A stretch of DNA of 64,000 bases from Clostridium estertheticum (lineage in GTDB: Bacteria; Bacillota; Clostridia; Clostridiales; Clostridiaceae). Location: positions 1,447,001 to 1,511,000 of the forward strand of contig NZ_JAAMNH020000001.1 in NCBI RefSeq assembly GCF_011065935.2. The letters run 5' to 3'. Numbering within the stretch: position 1 is the first letter of the stretch; each line of letters begins with the position of its first letter. The position numbers and the translations under genes were made by a program. Shown here one piece after another: positions 9,116 to 17,190 of the stretch. The notes beneath the pieces were generated by a model. The model made no database searches, was not told the DNA's origin, and was given only the letters and a program-made list of their open reading frames with translations.

Positions 9116-10105
9116 ATGGTAAAAGAAATAATACCTGGACTAGGTAGTATTGAAGCAGGTAGCTTTATAGATTTGAAGATAGGGGGAGAAGGTATCTTTA
9201 AAGTAGGAGAAGGTGGAGTAAAAAGAATATTAACGCCTACTGATAAGAAGGTAGAATTCATAGTATATTCTGACAAAACCCTTTCCTATATAAAATCTGC
9301 CATGGGATATCCAGCAATCTATCCAGTTAAAGAGGTTAGTTTTGAAGGCCCTGCAGAAGCAGTACTTATGGATTTAGATGGTACTAGTGTTCATAGTGAA
9401 GCCTTTTGGATGTGGATTATTGAACAAACCATTGCTAGGCTTATGGGAAAACCAAAATTTAAACTTCAGACAGTTGATGAGCCTTTTGTATCAGGACATT
9501 CAGTATCTGAGCATCTACAATATTGTATAGACACATATTGTCCTAGTAAGAGTGTTGAACAAGCAAGAAATTATTATTATGAAATAACCAGTTATGAGAT
9601 GAATCAGATTATGGCAGGACGAGGAAGGGAAGGAGCCTTCACTCCAAGTCCAGACTTAAAGGAATTTTTATACACATTAAAAGAACATAAAATAAAAATA
9701 GGGCTTGTAACCTCAGGTCTTTATGAAAAGGCATGGCCAGAAATATTATCGGCATTTAAAACACTAAAAATGGGAGACCCTTTAGATTTTTATGATGCTA
9801 TAATAACTGCCGGAAGTGCAATAAGAAAAGGGCAAACAGGGACCTTAGGAGAGCTTGCTCCTAAGCCCCACCCATGGCTTTATGCGGAGACTGCCAGAGT
9901 AGGACTTGGAATAAGCCCTGCTAGAAGACATAAGGTTATCGGAATAGAAGACTCCTCAGCAGGTATTGTATCAATTAGACTTGCTGGTTTTGCAGCAATT
10001 GGAGTTGATGGAGGAAACATAGAATCAAGTGGTGTTAAGCCATTAGTTCATTCTCAATATAAAAATTTGATGGATGCACTTCCTTTGATACTGGGGGAGA
10101 AATAA
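9116..10105 (+). CDS. HAD-superfamily phosphatase or phosphomutase with N-terminal extension
   Basis: Residues 82-329 form a HAD hydrolase: motif I DLDGT (nucleophile D86, acid/base D88), motif II VTSG near 202, motif III lysine in PKPHP and motif IV GIEDSSAG. This resembles beta-phosphoglucomutase-like members. The first 80 residues are an unusual glycine-rich, beta-strand-like extension that I do not recognise. It follows the GH38 gene by 22 bases and is the last gene before a terminator. A role in processing the hexose 1-phosphate made by the GH112 enzyme is plausible but inferred only from context. Confidence 0.8.
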   Translation: MVKEIIPGLGSIEAGSFIDLKIGGEGIFKVGEGGVKRILTPTDKKVEFIVYSDKTLSYIKSAMGYPAIYPVKEVSFEGPAEAVLMDLDGTSVHSEAFWMWIIEQTIARLMGKPKFKLQTVDEPFVSGHSVSEHLQYCIDTYCPSKSVEQARNYYYEITSYEMNQIMAGRGREGAFTPSPDLKEFLYTLKEHKIKIGLVTSGLYEKAWPEILSAFKTLKMGDPLDFYDAIITAGSAIRKGQTGTLGELAPKPHPWLYAETARVGLGISPARRHKVIGIEDSSAGIVSIRLAGFAAIGVDGGNIESSGVKPLVHSQYKNLMDALPLILGEK

Positions 10106-10151
10106 AACATATATTATAATATTAAACTTAATAGTTATTTCTAAATTGAAT

Positions 10152-10179
10152 TCTAGGTTTGGTACCTAGATTTTTTTTT
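10152..10179 (+). terminator. Terminator after the GH112 operon
   Basis: A perfect 7-bp stem (TCTAGGT / ACCTAGA) with a 5-base loop runs straight into nine Ts. It closes the 3003-10105 operon. Confidence 0.9.
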
Positions 10180-10219
10180 GGTTAGGAGAGTGTTAGCGTT
10201 GAAATAGATGCTTCAGTAC

Positions 10220-10273
10220 TTATATCACTATCCATTTTTCAATGCTATGATATGATTAAGTTACAAAAACAAT
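10220..10273 (+). repeat. Direct repeat R1, copy 1
   Basis: About 54 bases beginning TTATATCACTATCCATTTTT are repeated with a few mismatches at 13665-13718, just upstream of the YesN-type gene. This copy precedes a dead AraC-type remnant, so it looks like a duplicated regulator-upstream segment left by rearrangement. Confidence 0.75.
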
Positions 10274-10282
10274 CGCAGTATT

Positions 10283-10463
10283 TTTAAATATCTTCAGGGA
10301 TATTTATGAAAACCCATCCTATTTTAGTAGATTTTTCAAAAAAATAAATGGGCATAAGTTTTATTGACTATCTAAATATGGTGAGAGTGGAAGAAAGTAA
10401 AAAATATTTGACGGATTTAAAGATTACATTAAGTGATATAGCCCTTACCTTTGATTACATCAC
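10283..10463 (+). pseudogene. AraC-type HTH domain remnant
   Basis: Translation gives a recognisable AraC/XylS DNA-binding domain: NPSYFSRFFKK for the first recognition region, then after a one-base frame change at about 10360 DYLNMVRVEESKKYL and SDIALTFDYI for the second helix-turn-helix. There is no start codon, no sensor domain and the last helix is missing. It merges into repeat R2. It is a broken fragment of a lost transcriptional regulator. Confidence 0.75.
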
Positions 10464-10575
10464 AATAAAATATTACTAAAAAGTATAGTTTTATTACAAT
10501 ACAGAAGTTATGAAAAGGTTTATATTTGTAGCATAGTATTCAATAATAAGAGTTTAGGAGGAATATATATATATG
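10464..10575 (+). repeat. Direct repeat R2, copy 1 (duplicated gene leader)
   Basis: The segment beginning AATAAAATATTACTAAAAAG is repeated at 11988-12096, nearly identical for the first 65 bases and diverging gradually up to a shared ribosome site and ATG. The second copy is the leader of the corrinoid protein gene. Here the equivalent ATG (10573) opens only a few codons before a stop. Confidence 0.8.
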
Positions 10576-10601
10576 AATTCAAGTTGAGTGGGAGAGTGAG
10601 A

Positions 10602-10866
10602 ATGGTGAGTGCTGAATTAATTGTTGTAGGCGGATTTTTAGGTGCAGGTAAGACAACTTCTATACTAAGTATAGCAAAATATCTTATCAGTTCAGGGAAA
10701 AAAGTGGGTATAGTTACTAATGACCAAGGTAGTGAATTAGTTGATACAAACTTTAGCAGAAAAAATATTTTTAAAAGCAGCTTTCACAGAGGATATGAAG
10801 ATTCTAGATTTAACCATGGAGTGCTTTAAGCCAGGAAAGCCTAATCCAACTTACAGAATAACATAA
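10602..10866 (+). pseudogene. CobW/P47K-type GTPase, internally deleted
   Basis: The 5' part encodes the start of a CobW-family P-loop GTPase: GGFLGAGKTTS (Walker A) followed by GKKVGIVTNDQGSELVDT. After about 60 residues the frame breaks near 10780, and the adjoining frame ends with MECFKPGKPNPTYRIT and a stop at 10866, which resembles the C-terminal tail of such proteins. Intact CobW proteins exceed 300 residues, so most of the gene is deleted. CobW-type GTPases serve metal or corrinoid enzymes. The neighbouring UroD-family and corrinoid genes suggest it once belonged to that system. Confidence 0.75.
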
Positions 10867-10938
10867 AGTAATATAACGGGTTACTAGAGAAAATGGAGGC
10901 AAAAATAAAAGAATAGAATATGGTTGGAGGTATAAATT

Positions 10939-11982
10939 ATGAAACCAATAGAAAGAGTAGGATTATCATTACAACATAAGGAAGCTGACAGGGTACCAGT
11001 TTATCCATTACTAAATGGTGCTTCAAGAAGACTGGTAGGTGCTGACTATAAAACTTGGGCAAATAATGCACAGGTTACTGCGGATGCATATATTAAGGTA
11101 ACAGAACAATTTGGCTTAGACGTTATCGTCACTTTAACAGATCTTTCAGTGGAAGCAGCAGACTTTGGGCAAAAAATTATTTATCCTGAAAGTGAAGCAG
11201 CACATCCTGATTTTAAAGATAGATTTATAAAGTCTATAGAAGACTATTCACTTGTTAAGAAATTAAATCCAAAGGAAACTCCAAGAATGAGCGAGCATAT
11301 AAAACTTTGTGACCTTTTGGTTAAAGCCAAGGCACAAGAAGTCCCAATTGTAGCTTTTGTATTTGGTCCACTTGGAATACTTGGAATGCTAAGGGGCGAA
11401 CAGGATTTATTCATGGATATTCTAGAAGAACCAGAAGCTCTTATAGCTCCTCTAGATGCCATAACAGATACTTTATTTGATTATGTAGATGCACTTATAG
11501 ATACAGGAGTACACGCTATAATGTTTGACACATTGTTTGCATCTCAGTCCATAATGAGTAAGAAAATGTGGGTTCAAACAGAAGGACCACTTGTTAGAAA
11601 ATTAGCAGAACATGTTCACGCTCGCGGCTGCATGGTTATGATTCATAACTGTGGTAATGGAATCTATTTTGATGTTCAAATAGAAGCAATGAAGCCAGAA
11701 GCCATATCCTTCCTTCACATACCAGATGATTGTACTTCTTTCGAAGATATAAAATCAAAGTATGGAGATAAAACAACTTTAATTGGAAATATTTCTCCAA
11801 CTTGGCTAATAAGTGCTTCAACAGAAGAAATAGAGGCAGAATGTAGGAAAGTAATAGATGCCTTTAAAAAAGATGGAGGATTTATACTTGCAACAGGTTG
11901 CGAATATCCAGCAAATGCAACTTTTGATGCGGCTGAGACAATGATAAGAATGGCATCAGAATACGGAAGTTATAAAAATTAA
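10939..11982 (+). CDS. UroD-family corrinoid methyltransferase (MtaA/MtbA-like)
   Basis: A 347-residue member of the uroporphyrinogen decarboxylase superfamily. Visible marks are the opening KPIERVGLSLQHKEADRVPVYP typical of this branch (residues 2-23), a CMVMIHNCGNG metal-site segment around 230-240 and FILATGCEYP near residue 315, whose His and Cys residues are candidate zinc ligands. Such proteins move methyl groups between a corrinoid protein and a small acceptor. A good GGTTGGAGG ribosome site precedes the ATG, and a corrinoid protein gene follows 111 bases later, which supports a methyl-transfer pair. The methyl donor protein (MtaB/MtgB type) is not in the window. Confidence 0.82.
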   Translation: MKPIERVGLSLQHKEADRVPVYPLLNGASRRLVGADYKTWANNAQVTADAYIKVTEQFGLDVIVTLTDLSVEAADFGQKIIYPESEAAHPDFKDRFIKSIEDYSLVKKLNPKETPRMSEHIKLCDLLVKAKAQEVPIVAFVFGPLGILGMLRGEQDLFMDILEEPEALIAPLDAITDTLFDYVDALIDTGVHAIMFDTLFASQSIMSKKMWVQTEGPLVRKLAEHVHARGCMVMIHNCGNGIYFDVQIEAMKPEAISFLHIPDDCTSFEDIKSKYGDKTTLIGNISPTWLISASTEEIEAECRKVIDAFKKDGGFILATGCEYPANATFDAAETMIRMASEYGSYKN

Positions 11983-11987
11983 AATTT

Positions 11988-12096
11988 AATAAAATATTAC
12001 TAAAAAGTATGCTTTTTTACAATACAGAAGTTATGAAAAGGTTTATATTTGTATTATGATAATAAAATATAAAAGTTTAGGGAGGAATTATATATG
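11988..12096 (+). repeat. Direct repeat R2, copy 2; leader of the corrinoid gene
   Basis: Near-identical to 10464-10575 at its 5' end. It occupies the whole space between the UroD-family stop and the corrinoid protein start, including the GGGAGGAATT ribosome site. It probably contains a promoter or leader for the corrinoid gene, but I cannot assign clear -35/-10 boxes. Confidence 0.8.
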
Positions 12097-12726
12097 GATT
12101 TAAAAGAACTTTCATTATTTGTACAAAAGGGCAATGCTAAAAAAGTTAAAGAATTGGTTAATATAGCTCTTGAAGAAAAAATTGATGCTGAGCAAATATT
12201 AAATGAAGGGCTAATATCAGCTATGGGTGAAGTTGGAATCAAATTTAAAAATAATGAAATTTATGTTCCAGAAATGTTAATTGCTGCTCGAGCTATGAAT
12301 GCTGGAATGCAAATCCTTGAACCAATTCTTACAGCGGCTGGAGTTAAAGCAATAGGCGTTGCTGTTATAGGAACTGTTAAAGGAGATTTGCATGATATAG
12401 GTAAAAACCTTGTTAGAATGATGCTTAAAGGTTGTGGTATAGAAGTCTATGATATTGGGGTAGATGTTTCACCAGAAGCCTTCGCAGATAAAGCTGAAGA
12501 GGTAGGAGCACAAATAGTTTGTTTATCAGCTCTTTTGACAACAACAATGCCCTCCATGAAAGATGTAATTGACGAATTTACTAAACGTGGAATTAGAGAT
12601 AAATACATATTCATGATAGGTGGAGCTCCAATTACAACTAATTTTGCTAAAGAAATAGGAGCAGATCATTATACAGCCGATGCTGCAACAGCTGCTGAAG
12701 TTGCAAAGTCATTATTGGTTAGCTAG
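12094..12726 (+). CDS. Corrinoid (B12-binding) methyltransferase protein
   Basis: A 210-residue MtbC/MtaC/MttC-type corrinoid protein. The N-terminal helical cap (residues 1-85) is followed by a Rossmann-like B12 domain with the lower-ligand motif GDLHDIG, His about residue 100, and later SALLTTTM and GGAPITTNFA loops that cradle the cobalamin. It carries methyl groups on cobalt between a substrate methyltransferase and the UroD-type partner encoded just upstream. No reductive activator (RamA/RACE type) is visible in the window. The true methyl donor is unknown. Confidence 0.9.
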   Translation: MDLKELSLFVQKGNAKKVKELVNIALEEKIDAEQILNEGLISAMGEVGIKFKNNEIYVPEMLIAARAMNAGMQILEPILTAAGVKAIGVAVIGTVKGDLHDIGKNLVRMMLKGCGIEVYDIGVDVSPEAFADKAEEVGAQIVCLSALLTTTMPSMKDVIDEFTKRGIRDKYIFMIGGAPITTNFAKEIGADHYTADAATAAEVAKSLLVS

Positions 12727-12766
12727 CTTCAAAAATAGTGGGAATTGATTTTGAATAATTAGATAT

Positions 12767-12811
12767 AAAGGTGGCAAGAGGAGATTTATCGTCTAACTTA
12801 TCACCTTTTAA
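12767..12811. terminator. Imperfect bidirectional terminator
   Basis: AAAGGTG at 12767 pairs with CACCTTT at 12802, with smaller inner pairings (AAG/CTT, AGA/TCT) and a short T run after it. It lies between the corrinoid gene and the convergent decayed binding-protein gene and could serve both. Confidence 0.5.
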
Positions 12812-12827
12812 ATTGGAGATTTGATAA

Positions 12828-13628
12828 TTATTTACTACTGGTTTTTCCAAATAATTTATCTATTTCTATAGCTGCATCATCAAGGGCTTCCTTAGCGTCT
12901 ATTTCACCAAACATAACAGATTGAATTTTGGGGAAAAGCAGGTTAGAAGCAGGTATCCATTCAGCTATATGTATACCAATTATAATAGTCTAAATAAAAA
13001 GCAATGCGTCCATCTACAAAATTATGGGCAACATCATCCCAAAGATAATTTATCATGTCTTTGGGCATAGAGTTGGACCCATATAATTCCTTTAAAATTG
13101 AAACTGCCTCAACCCCCTTTTCGCTATTGAAATCACTTTTGCTATTAGCTGATATAAAGTTACCACCTAGTGAGGTTAAGATTTCATAAAACCTTCCTGT
13201 TAAAGCTTCTTCTTTTCCAGCAAATACGGTTCCATAAAGAGATTCTCCTTTCGTAAAGAATTTAGCCACGTCAACGAAATCAACCCAATTTTCGGGCACC
13301 TTCAGATCTTTATTATATTTTTTCCTAATTATTTATCTAAAGGTTCTAGATAGGGTATATATTGTGTGAAATAGCTGGAATGATTTGATATTATATCATA
13401 AGCTACAGTGCCTGCTTCAAAATCCATTCGAAGTTTCTTATCTAATTCAAAATGATTTGATTTAAAGGTTATTTCTACTTTTACATTATTCAGCTTTTCA
13501 AACTTAGATATCTCACTATACAGTTTTTCCTAATCTCCACCACCAATAAAAGCACATCTTATTATAGAGGGGTTACCACTACCTCTATGTCCTAATGTAC
13601 TATTAAATAGAACATATGCTAACAGCAT
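12828..13628 (-). pseudogene. Decayed extracellular sugar-binding protein (ABC family 1)
   Basis: On the minus strand, translation in shifting frames gives pieces of a solute-binding protein: RCAFIGGGD then a stop, FEKLNNVKVEITF, FEAGTVAYDII, VPENWVDFVDVAKFF, LYGTVFAGKEEALTGRFYEIL, FVDGRIAFYLDYYNW and a tail ALDDAAIEIDKLFGK. At least two in-frame stops and two frame changes separate them. An ATG at 13628 may be the old start. No transporter partners accompany it. It is a dead MalE/UgpB-like lipoprotein gene. Confidence 0.8.
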
Positions 13629-13664
13629 ACATTTATAGTTAAGAATTGCAAGAAAAATCAATAT

Positions 13665-13718
13665 TTATATCACTATCCATTTTTTCTATCCTATGATATG
13701 ATTAAATTGCAAAAATAA
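13665..13718 (+). repeat. Direct repeat R1, copy 2; upstream region of yesN-type gene
   Basis: Matches 10220-10273 with several mismatches, sharing TTATATCACTATCCAT and CTATGATATGATTAA. It ends about 50 bases before the response-regulator start and may include promoter sequence. Confidence 0.7.
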
Positions 13719-13737
13719 TATATTGTTTATAGATAAA

Positions 13738-13751
13738 ATGAATCGTTTCAA
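13738..13751 (+). promoter_or_regulatory. LacI-type operator upstream of the two-component genes
   Basis: ATGAATCGTTTCAA is a near-palindrome differing from the perfect site at 23357-23370 at two of 14 positions. It lies 16 bases before the response-regulator ATG, where a bound repressor would block initiation or elongation. Probably read by the LacI-family protein at 22302. Confidence 0.55.
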
Positions 13752-13766
13752 TAAAAGGGGGACACC

Positions 13767-15383
13767 ATGTATAAGCTTATTATTATTGAAGATGAATTGA
13801 TATTAAGAAAAAATATAATTAAAAAGATAGAATGGGAAAAGTATGGGTTTTGTGTTGTCGGGGAGGCTGAGAATGGAAGAGATGCAATAGATGTAATCGA
13901 TTGTACGAATCCTGATGTGATTATTACAGATATAGATATGCCTTTTATGAATGGGCTGGAGCTATCAAAAATTGTAACAGAAAAATATCCAATGATAAAA
14001 ATAGTTATTCTCTCAGGGTTTGATGATTTTAAATATGCACAACAGGCCATAGAACTCAATGTAGCAGAATATGTACTGAAACCGATTTCATCAGAAGAGC
14101 TAATCAAAACATTAGTAAAAATCAAAGTACAAATAGATGAAGAAATTTTTAAAAAAGAAAACCTACAAGAATTAAAGGAACATTACTTAAAAAGTTTACC
14201 AGTGATGAAAGGAAACTTTTTGAGTTCGCTTGTGGTTGGCAAGCAACCCAAAGAAGGTATTTTAAACAAAGCCCTTTATTATAATATAGACCTATTGGGT
14301 GAAGTGTTTGCATGTGCAGTGGTTAGTATTGATAAAAATATGTTTAATGATAACAATTTTAGCCAAGAAGAGGCAGAACTTAATAGATACGGTGTATTTA
14401 ATATAATTGAAGAGGTGATTTTAAAGCACTCCTTGGGGATTGTATTCTCACATTATGATTATATTATCGCTATAATGAAGAATGATGAAAAAAACAAAGA
14501 ATATATGGTAAGTAAAATATTTATGGCTCTAGAAGAAGCAAGGCAATGCATAGAAAAATATATGCAATTTACAGTTACTATTGGAATAGGAAGTTTGTGT
14601 ACAAGTATTGAAAATATAGATGAGTCTTTTTTTGGTGGGTTGGCTGCATTAGAGTATAGATTTGTTGCTGGGAATAATAAATTAATCTACATTGACGATT
14701 TAGAACCACAAAAGACTAAAAAGATGGTTTTTGATGATGATAAAGAACACATGTTGTTATCGAGTATTAAATTTGGCACGGAAGAAGATATTTATAGTGC
14801 ACTTGAAATTTTATTTGAAGATATTACAGAAGTGAAAGCCTCTTTTAGTGATTACCAAATATATCTTTTAGAGATTCTCGCGGCAATCACAAAGATGTCA
14901 AAAGATCTTGCACTAAATTTTTCGTCAATTTTGGAACCAAATTATAATATTTTTGTTGAAATATTTAAATTTAACACAATAGGTGAGGTGAAAGAATGGT
15001 TTGAGTTGGTCTGTATAAAGCTTATGCAATCAATTGGAGGCAAAAGGGAAAAATCAGCAAAAATACTTGTAGATAAGGCACAAGAGTATATAAGGGAAAA
15101 TTATACAGATAGCGAACTTAGTTTAAATAAGGTCAGTAGTTTTATTCATGTTAGTCCTAATTATCTTGGAACTATCTTCAAAAATGAAGTTGGCGAAACA
15201 TTTGTAAATTATCTATTACAAATCAGGATGGAAACTGCCAAGAATATTTTATGTTCTACAAATTATAAAAATTTTCAGATAGCTGAAAAAGTAGGGATAT
15301 CTGATCAGTATTACTTTAGCCATTGTTTTAAAAAGTATTTTAAAAGTTCACCGAATGAAGTTAGAAAAAGTTTTCAAAAGTAA
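13767..15383 (+). CDS. YesN-type response regulator with AraC output domain
   Basis: A 538-residue cytosolic regulator. The receiver domain (residues 1-125) has the acidic pocket EDE, phosphoacceptor D55 in ITDIDMP and the conserved Lys in LKPIS. A long middle linker is followed by an AraC-type double helix-turn-helix (about 440-536), with VSPNYLGTIFKNEVGETF and SDQYYFSHCFKKYFKSSPNEVR. It is coupled to a YesM-type kinase gene downstream. The pair most likely senses a sugar through the binding protein encoded next and controls the transporter that follows. A GGGGG ribosome site precedes the ATG. Confidence 0.9.
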   Translation: MYKLIIIEDELILRKNIIKKIEWEKYGFCVVGEAENGRDAIDVIDCTNPDVIITDIDMPFMNGLELSKIVTEKYPMIKIVILSGFDDFKYAQQAIELNVAEYVLKPISSEELIKTLVKIKVQIDEEIFKKENLQELKEHYLKSLPVMKGNFLSSLVVGKQPKEGILNKALYYNIDLLGEVFACAVVSIDKNMFNDNNFSQEEAELNRYGVFNIIEEVILKHSLGIVFSHYDYIIAIMKNDEKNKEYMVSKIFMALEEARQCIEKYMQFTVTIGIGSLCTSIENIDESFFGGLAALEYRFVAGNNKLIYIDDLEPQKTKKMVFDDDKEHMLLSSIKFGTEEDIYSALEILFEDITEVKASFSDYQIYLLEILAAITKMSKDLALNFSSILEPNYNIFVEIFKFNTIGEVKEWFELVCIKLMQSIGGKREKSAKILVDKAQEYIRENYTDSELSLNKVSSFIHVSPNYLGTIFKNEVGETFVNYLLQIRMETAKNILCSTNYKNFQIAEKVGISDQYYFSHCFKKYFKSSPNEVRKSFQK

Positions 15384-15396
15384 GGAGTTGCGAAGC

Positions 15397-17175
15397 TTGA
15401 ATGTAAAAATCAAAAAAAAGTTTACTAGTATAGTAAGAATGATTAGAAATGCATTTCAAGTGAACAGTATACAATCTATTATTACGGTTTCTTTTATTTT
15501 AATTACTGTGACTGGAATGGTTTTGATGAGTATAACCCTTTACAATAAATTTTATCAGACTACAAAAACAAATGCAGCTATAAGTACTTCTCAAATTATG
15601 GATCAGGTAAATATAAATTTAGGATATTACGTTAAGGGAATGAATGAAGTATCAAATTTAGTAAATACAGAATTAAATAACAGTGCATATAATAGGGGAA
15701 ATGATATAAGCAAGGTATTGAAAATGGCTACAAAGCTAAGAAATGATATTGTTACTTTAGCGGTTTTTTCTAAAAATGGAGAACTGGTAACTACTTCTTC
15801 TAGTGGAAAGTTAAAAAAAGGTTTGAATGTTCAAGAAGAACAATGGTTTAAAGAAGAGAAGCTGAAACCGGAGCAGTTTCATTTTTCATATCCACATGTG
15901 GAAAATTTATTTGCAGGACAGCATTTATGGGTAGTTTCACTAACTAGACAAACAAACGTTATTTATAAAGGTATTATTGAAAAAGGTATTTTACTTGTAA
16001 ATATGAATTTTAGTGCAAGTGATGAATTGTGCCACAAAGTAAGTCTTGGAAAAAGAGGCTATATGTATATTATAGATAAGGATGGTAACCTAATATATCA
16101 TCCTCAACAGCAGATGATTTATGCTGGGCTTAAAAAAGAAAACATAGAATTTGCAGTGAATCATAAAGAAGGAAATTACATTGAAAATTATAATGGTGAG
16201 CAAGCTGTTGTGAGTATAAAGAATGTAAAATACACTGAATGGAAGCTAGTTGGAATAAGTTATTATAATGATATAATAACAACAAAAAAAGACATTTATT
16301 CCTATTTTATCATTATATTGATTGTGAGCATCTTTAGTGTTTGCTTTATTTCAATATTAATATCAGCAAGAATTTCTAGTCCTATTAAGAAACTTGAAAA
16401 ACTTATGAGCAGGGTGGAAAAGGGCGAGCTTAATATTTATTCAGAGGTAGAAGGAGAAAGGGAAGTAAAGCAACTATCGAAAACCTTTAATTTAATGATT
16501 TTTCGAATCAGAGATCTTATGGAACAAATTGTTGATGAGCAGGAAGAAAAAAGAAAGAGTGAAATAAAAGCATTGCAGGCTCAAATTAATCCTCATTTTC
16601 TATATAACACCTTGGATTCAATTGTATGGATGGCAGAGAATAATGAAAAAGAAGGAGTTATAAAAATGGTTACTGCCTTAGCTAATCTTTTTAGAATTAG
16701 TATTAGTAGGGACGGAGATATTATTGATATTAAGGGGGAATTACAACATGCAAGGAGCTATTTAATCATACAACAAATTAGATATGGGGATAAATTTGAT
16801 TTTATTATCGAAGAAATGTCAGCATCTGTCTTACAAAATAAAACATTAAAGATTATATTGCAGCCTATTATTGAAAATGCAATTAATCATGGCATAAAAC
16901 GAATGGTGGATAAGGGAAATATTAGAATTAGTGGACAAGTTATAGAAAATAAAATATGCCTTTCAGTGAGTGATAATGGAATTGGAATGTCTCTAGAAAA
17001 GGTTTCTAAATTACTTCGTAAGGAACAAAAGGTAGAGGGACATTCAGGTATAGGAGTAAAAAATGTTCATGAAAGAATCCAGTTGTATTTTGGACTAGAG
17101 TATGGTCTGGAAATAAGCAGTGAAGTAGATGAGGGAACTACAGTGAAAATATGGCTCCCTTTTATAGGAGAGTAG
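15397..17175 (+). CDS. YesM-type membrane sensor histidine kinase
   Basis: Partner kinase of the preceding regulator. A transmembrane segment near residues 25-50, an extracellular Cache-like sensor domain, a second membrane segment near 300-325, a HAMP domain, then the His_kinase region with the phospho-His in QAQINPHFLYNTLDS (about H400) and the ATPase with ENAINHG, DNGIGM and GIGVKNVHERI. I prefer the TTG at 15397: AAGGAG lies 9 bases upstream and it avoids overlapping the regulator. An in-frame ATG at 15355 would add 14 residues. The extracellular domain may contact the binding lipoprotein encoded directly downstream. Confidence 0.88.
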   Translation: MNVKIKKKFTSIVRMIRNAFQVNSIQSIITVSFILITVTGMVLMSITLYNKFYQTTKTNAAISTSQIMDQVNINLGYYVKGMNEVSNLVNTELNNSAYNRGNDISKVLKMATKLRNDIVTLAVFSKNGELVTTSSSGKLKKGLNVQEEQWFKEEKLKPEQFHFSYPHVENLFAGQHLWVVSLTRQTNVIYKGIIEKGILLVNMNFSASDELCHKVSLGKRGYMYIIDKDGNLIYHPQQQMIYAGLKKENIEFAVNHKEGNYIENYNGEQAVVSIKNVKYTEWKLVGISYYNDIITTKKDIYSYFIIILIVSIFSVCFISILISARISSPIKKLEKLMSRVEKGELNIYSEVEGEREVKQLSKTFNLMIFRIRDLMEQIVDEQEEKRKSEIKALQAQINPHFLYNTLDSIVWMAENNEKEGVIKMVTALANLFRISISRDGDIIDIKGELQHARSYLIIQQIRYGDKFDFIIEEMSASVLQNKTLKIILQPIIENAINHGIKRMVDKGNIRISGQVIENKICLSVSDNGIGMSLEKVSKLLRKEQKVEGHSGIGVKNVHERIQLYFGLEYGLEISSEVDEGTTVKIWLPFIGE

Positions 17176-17190
17176 GAAGGCGGCTAAAAC

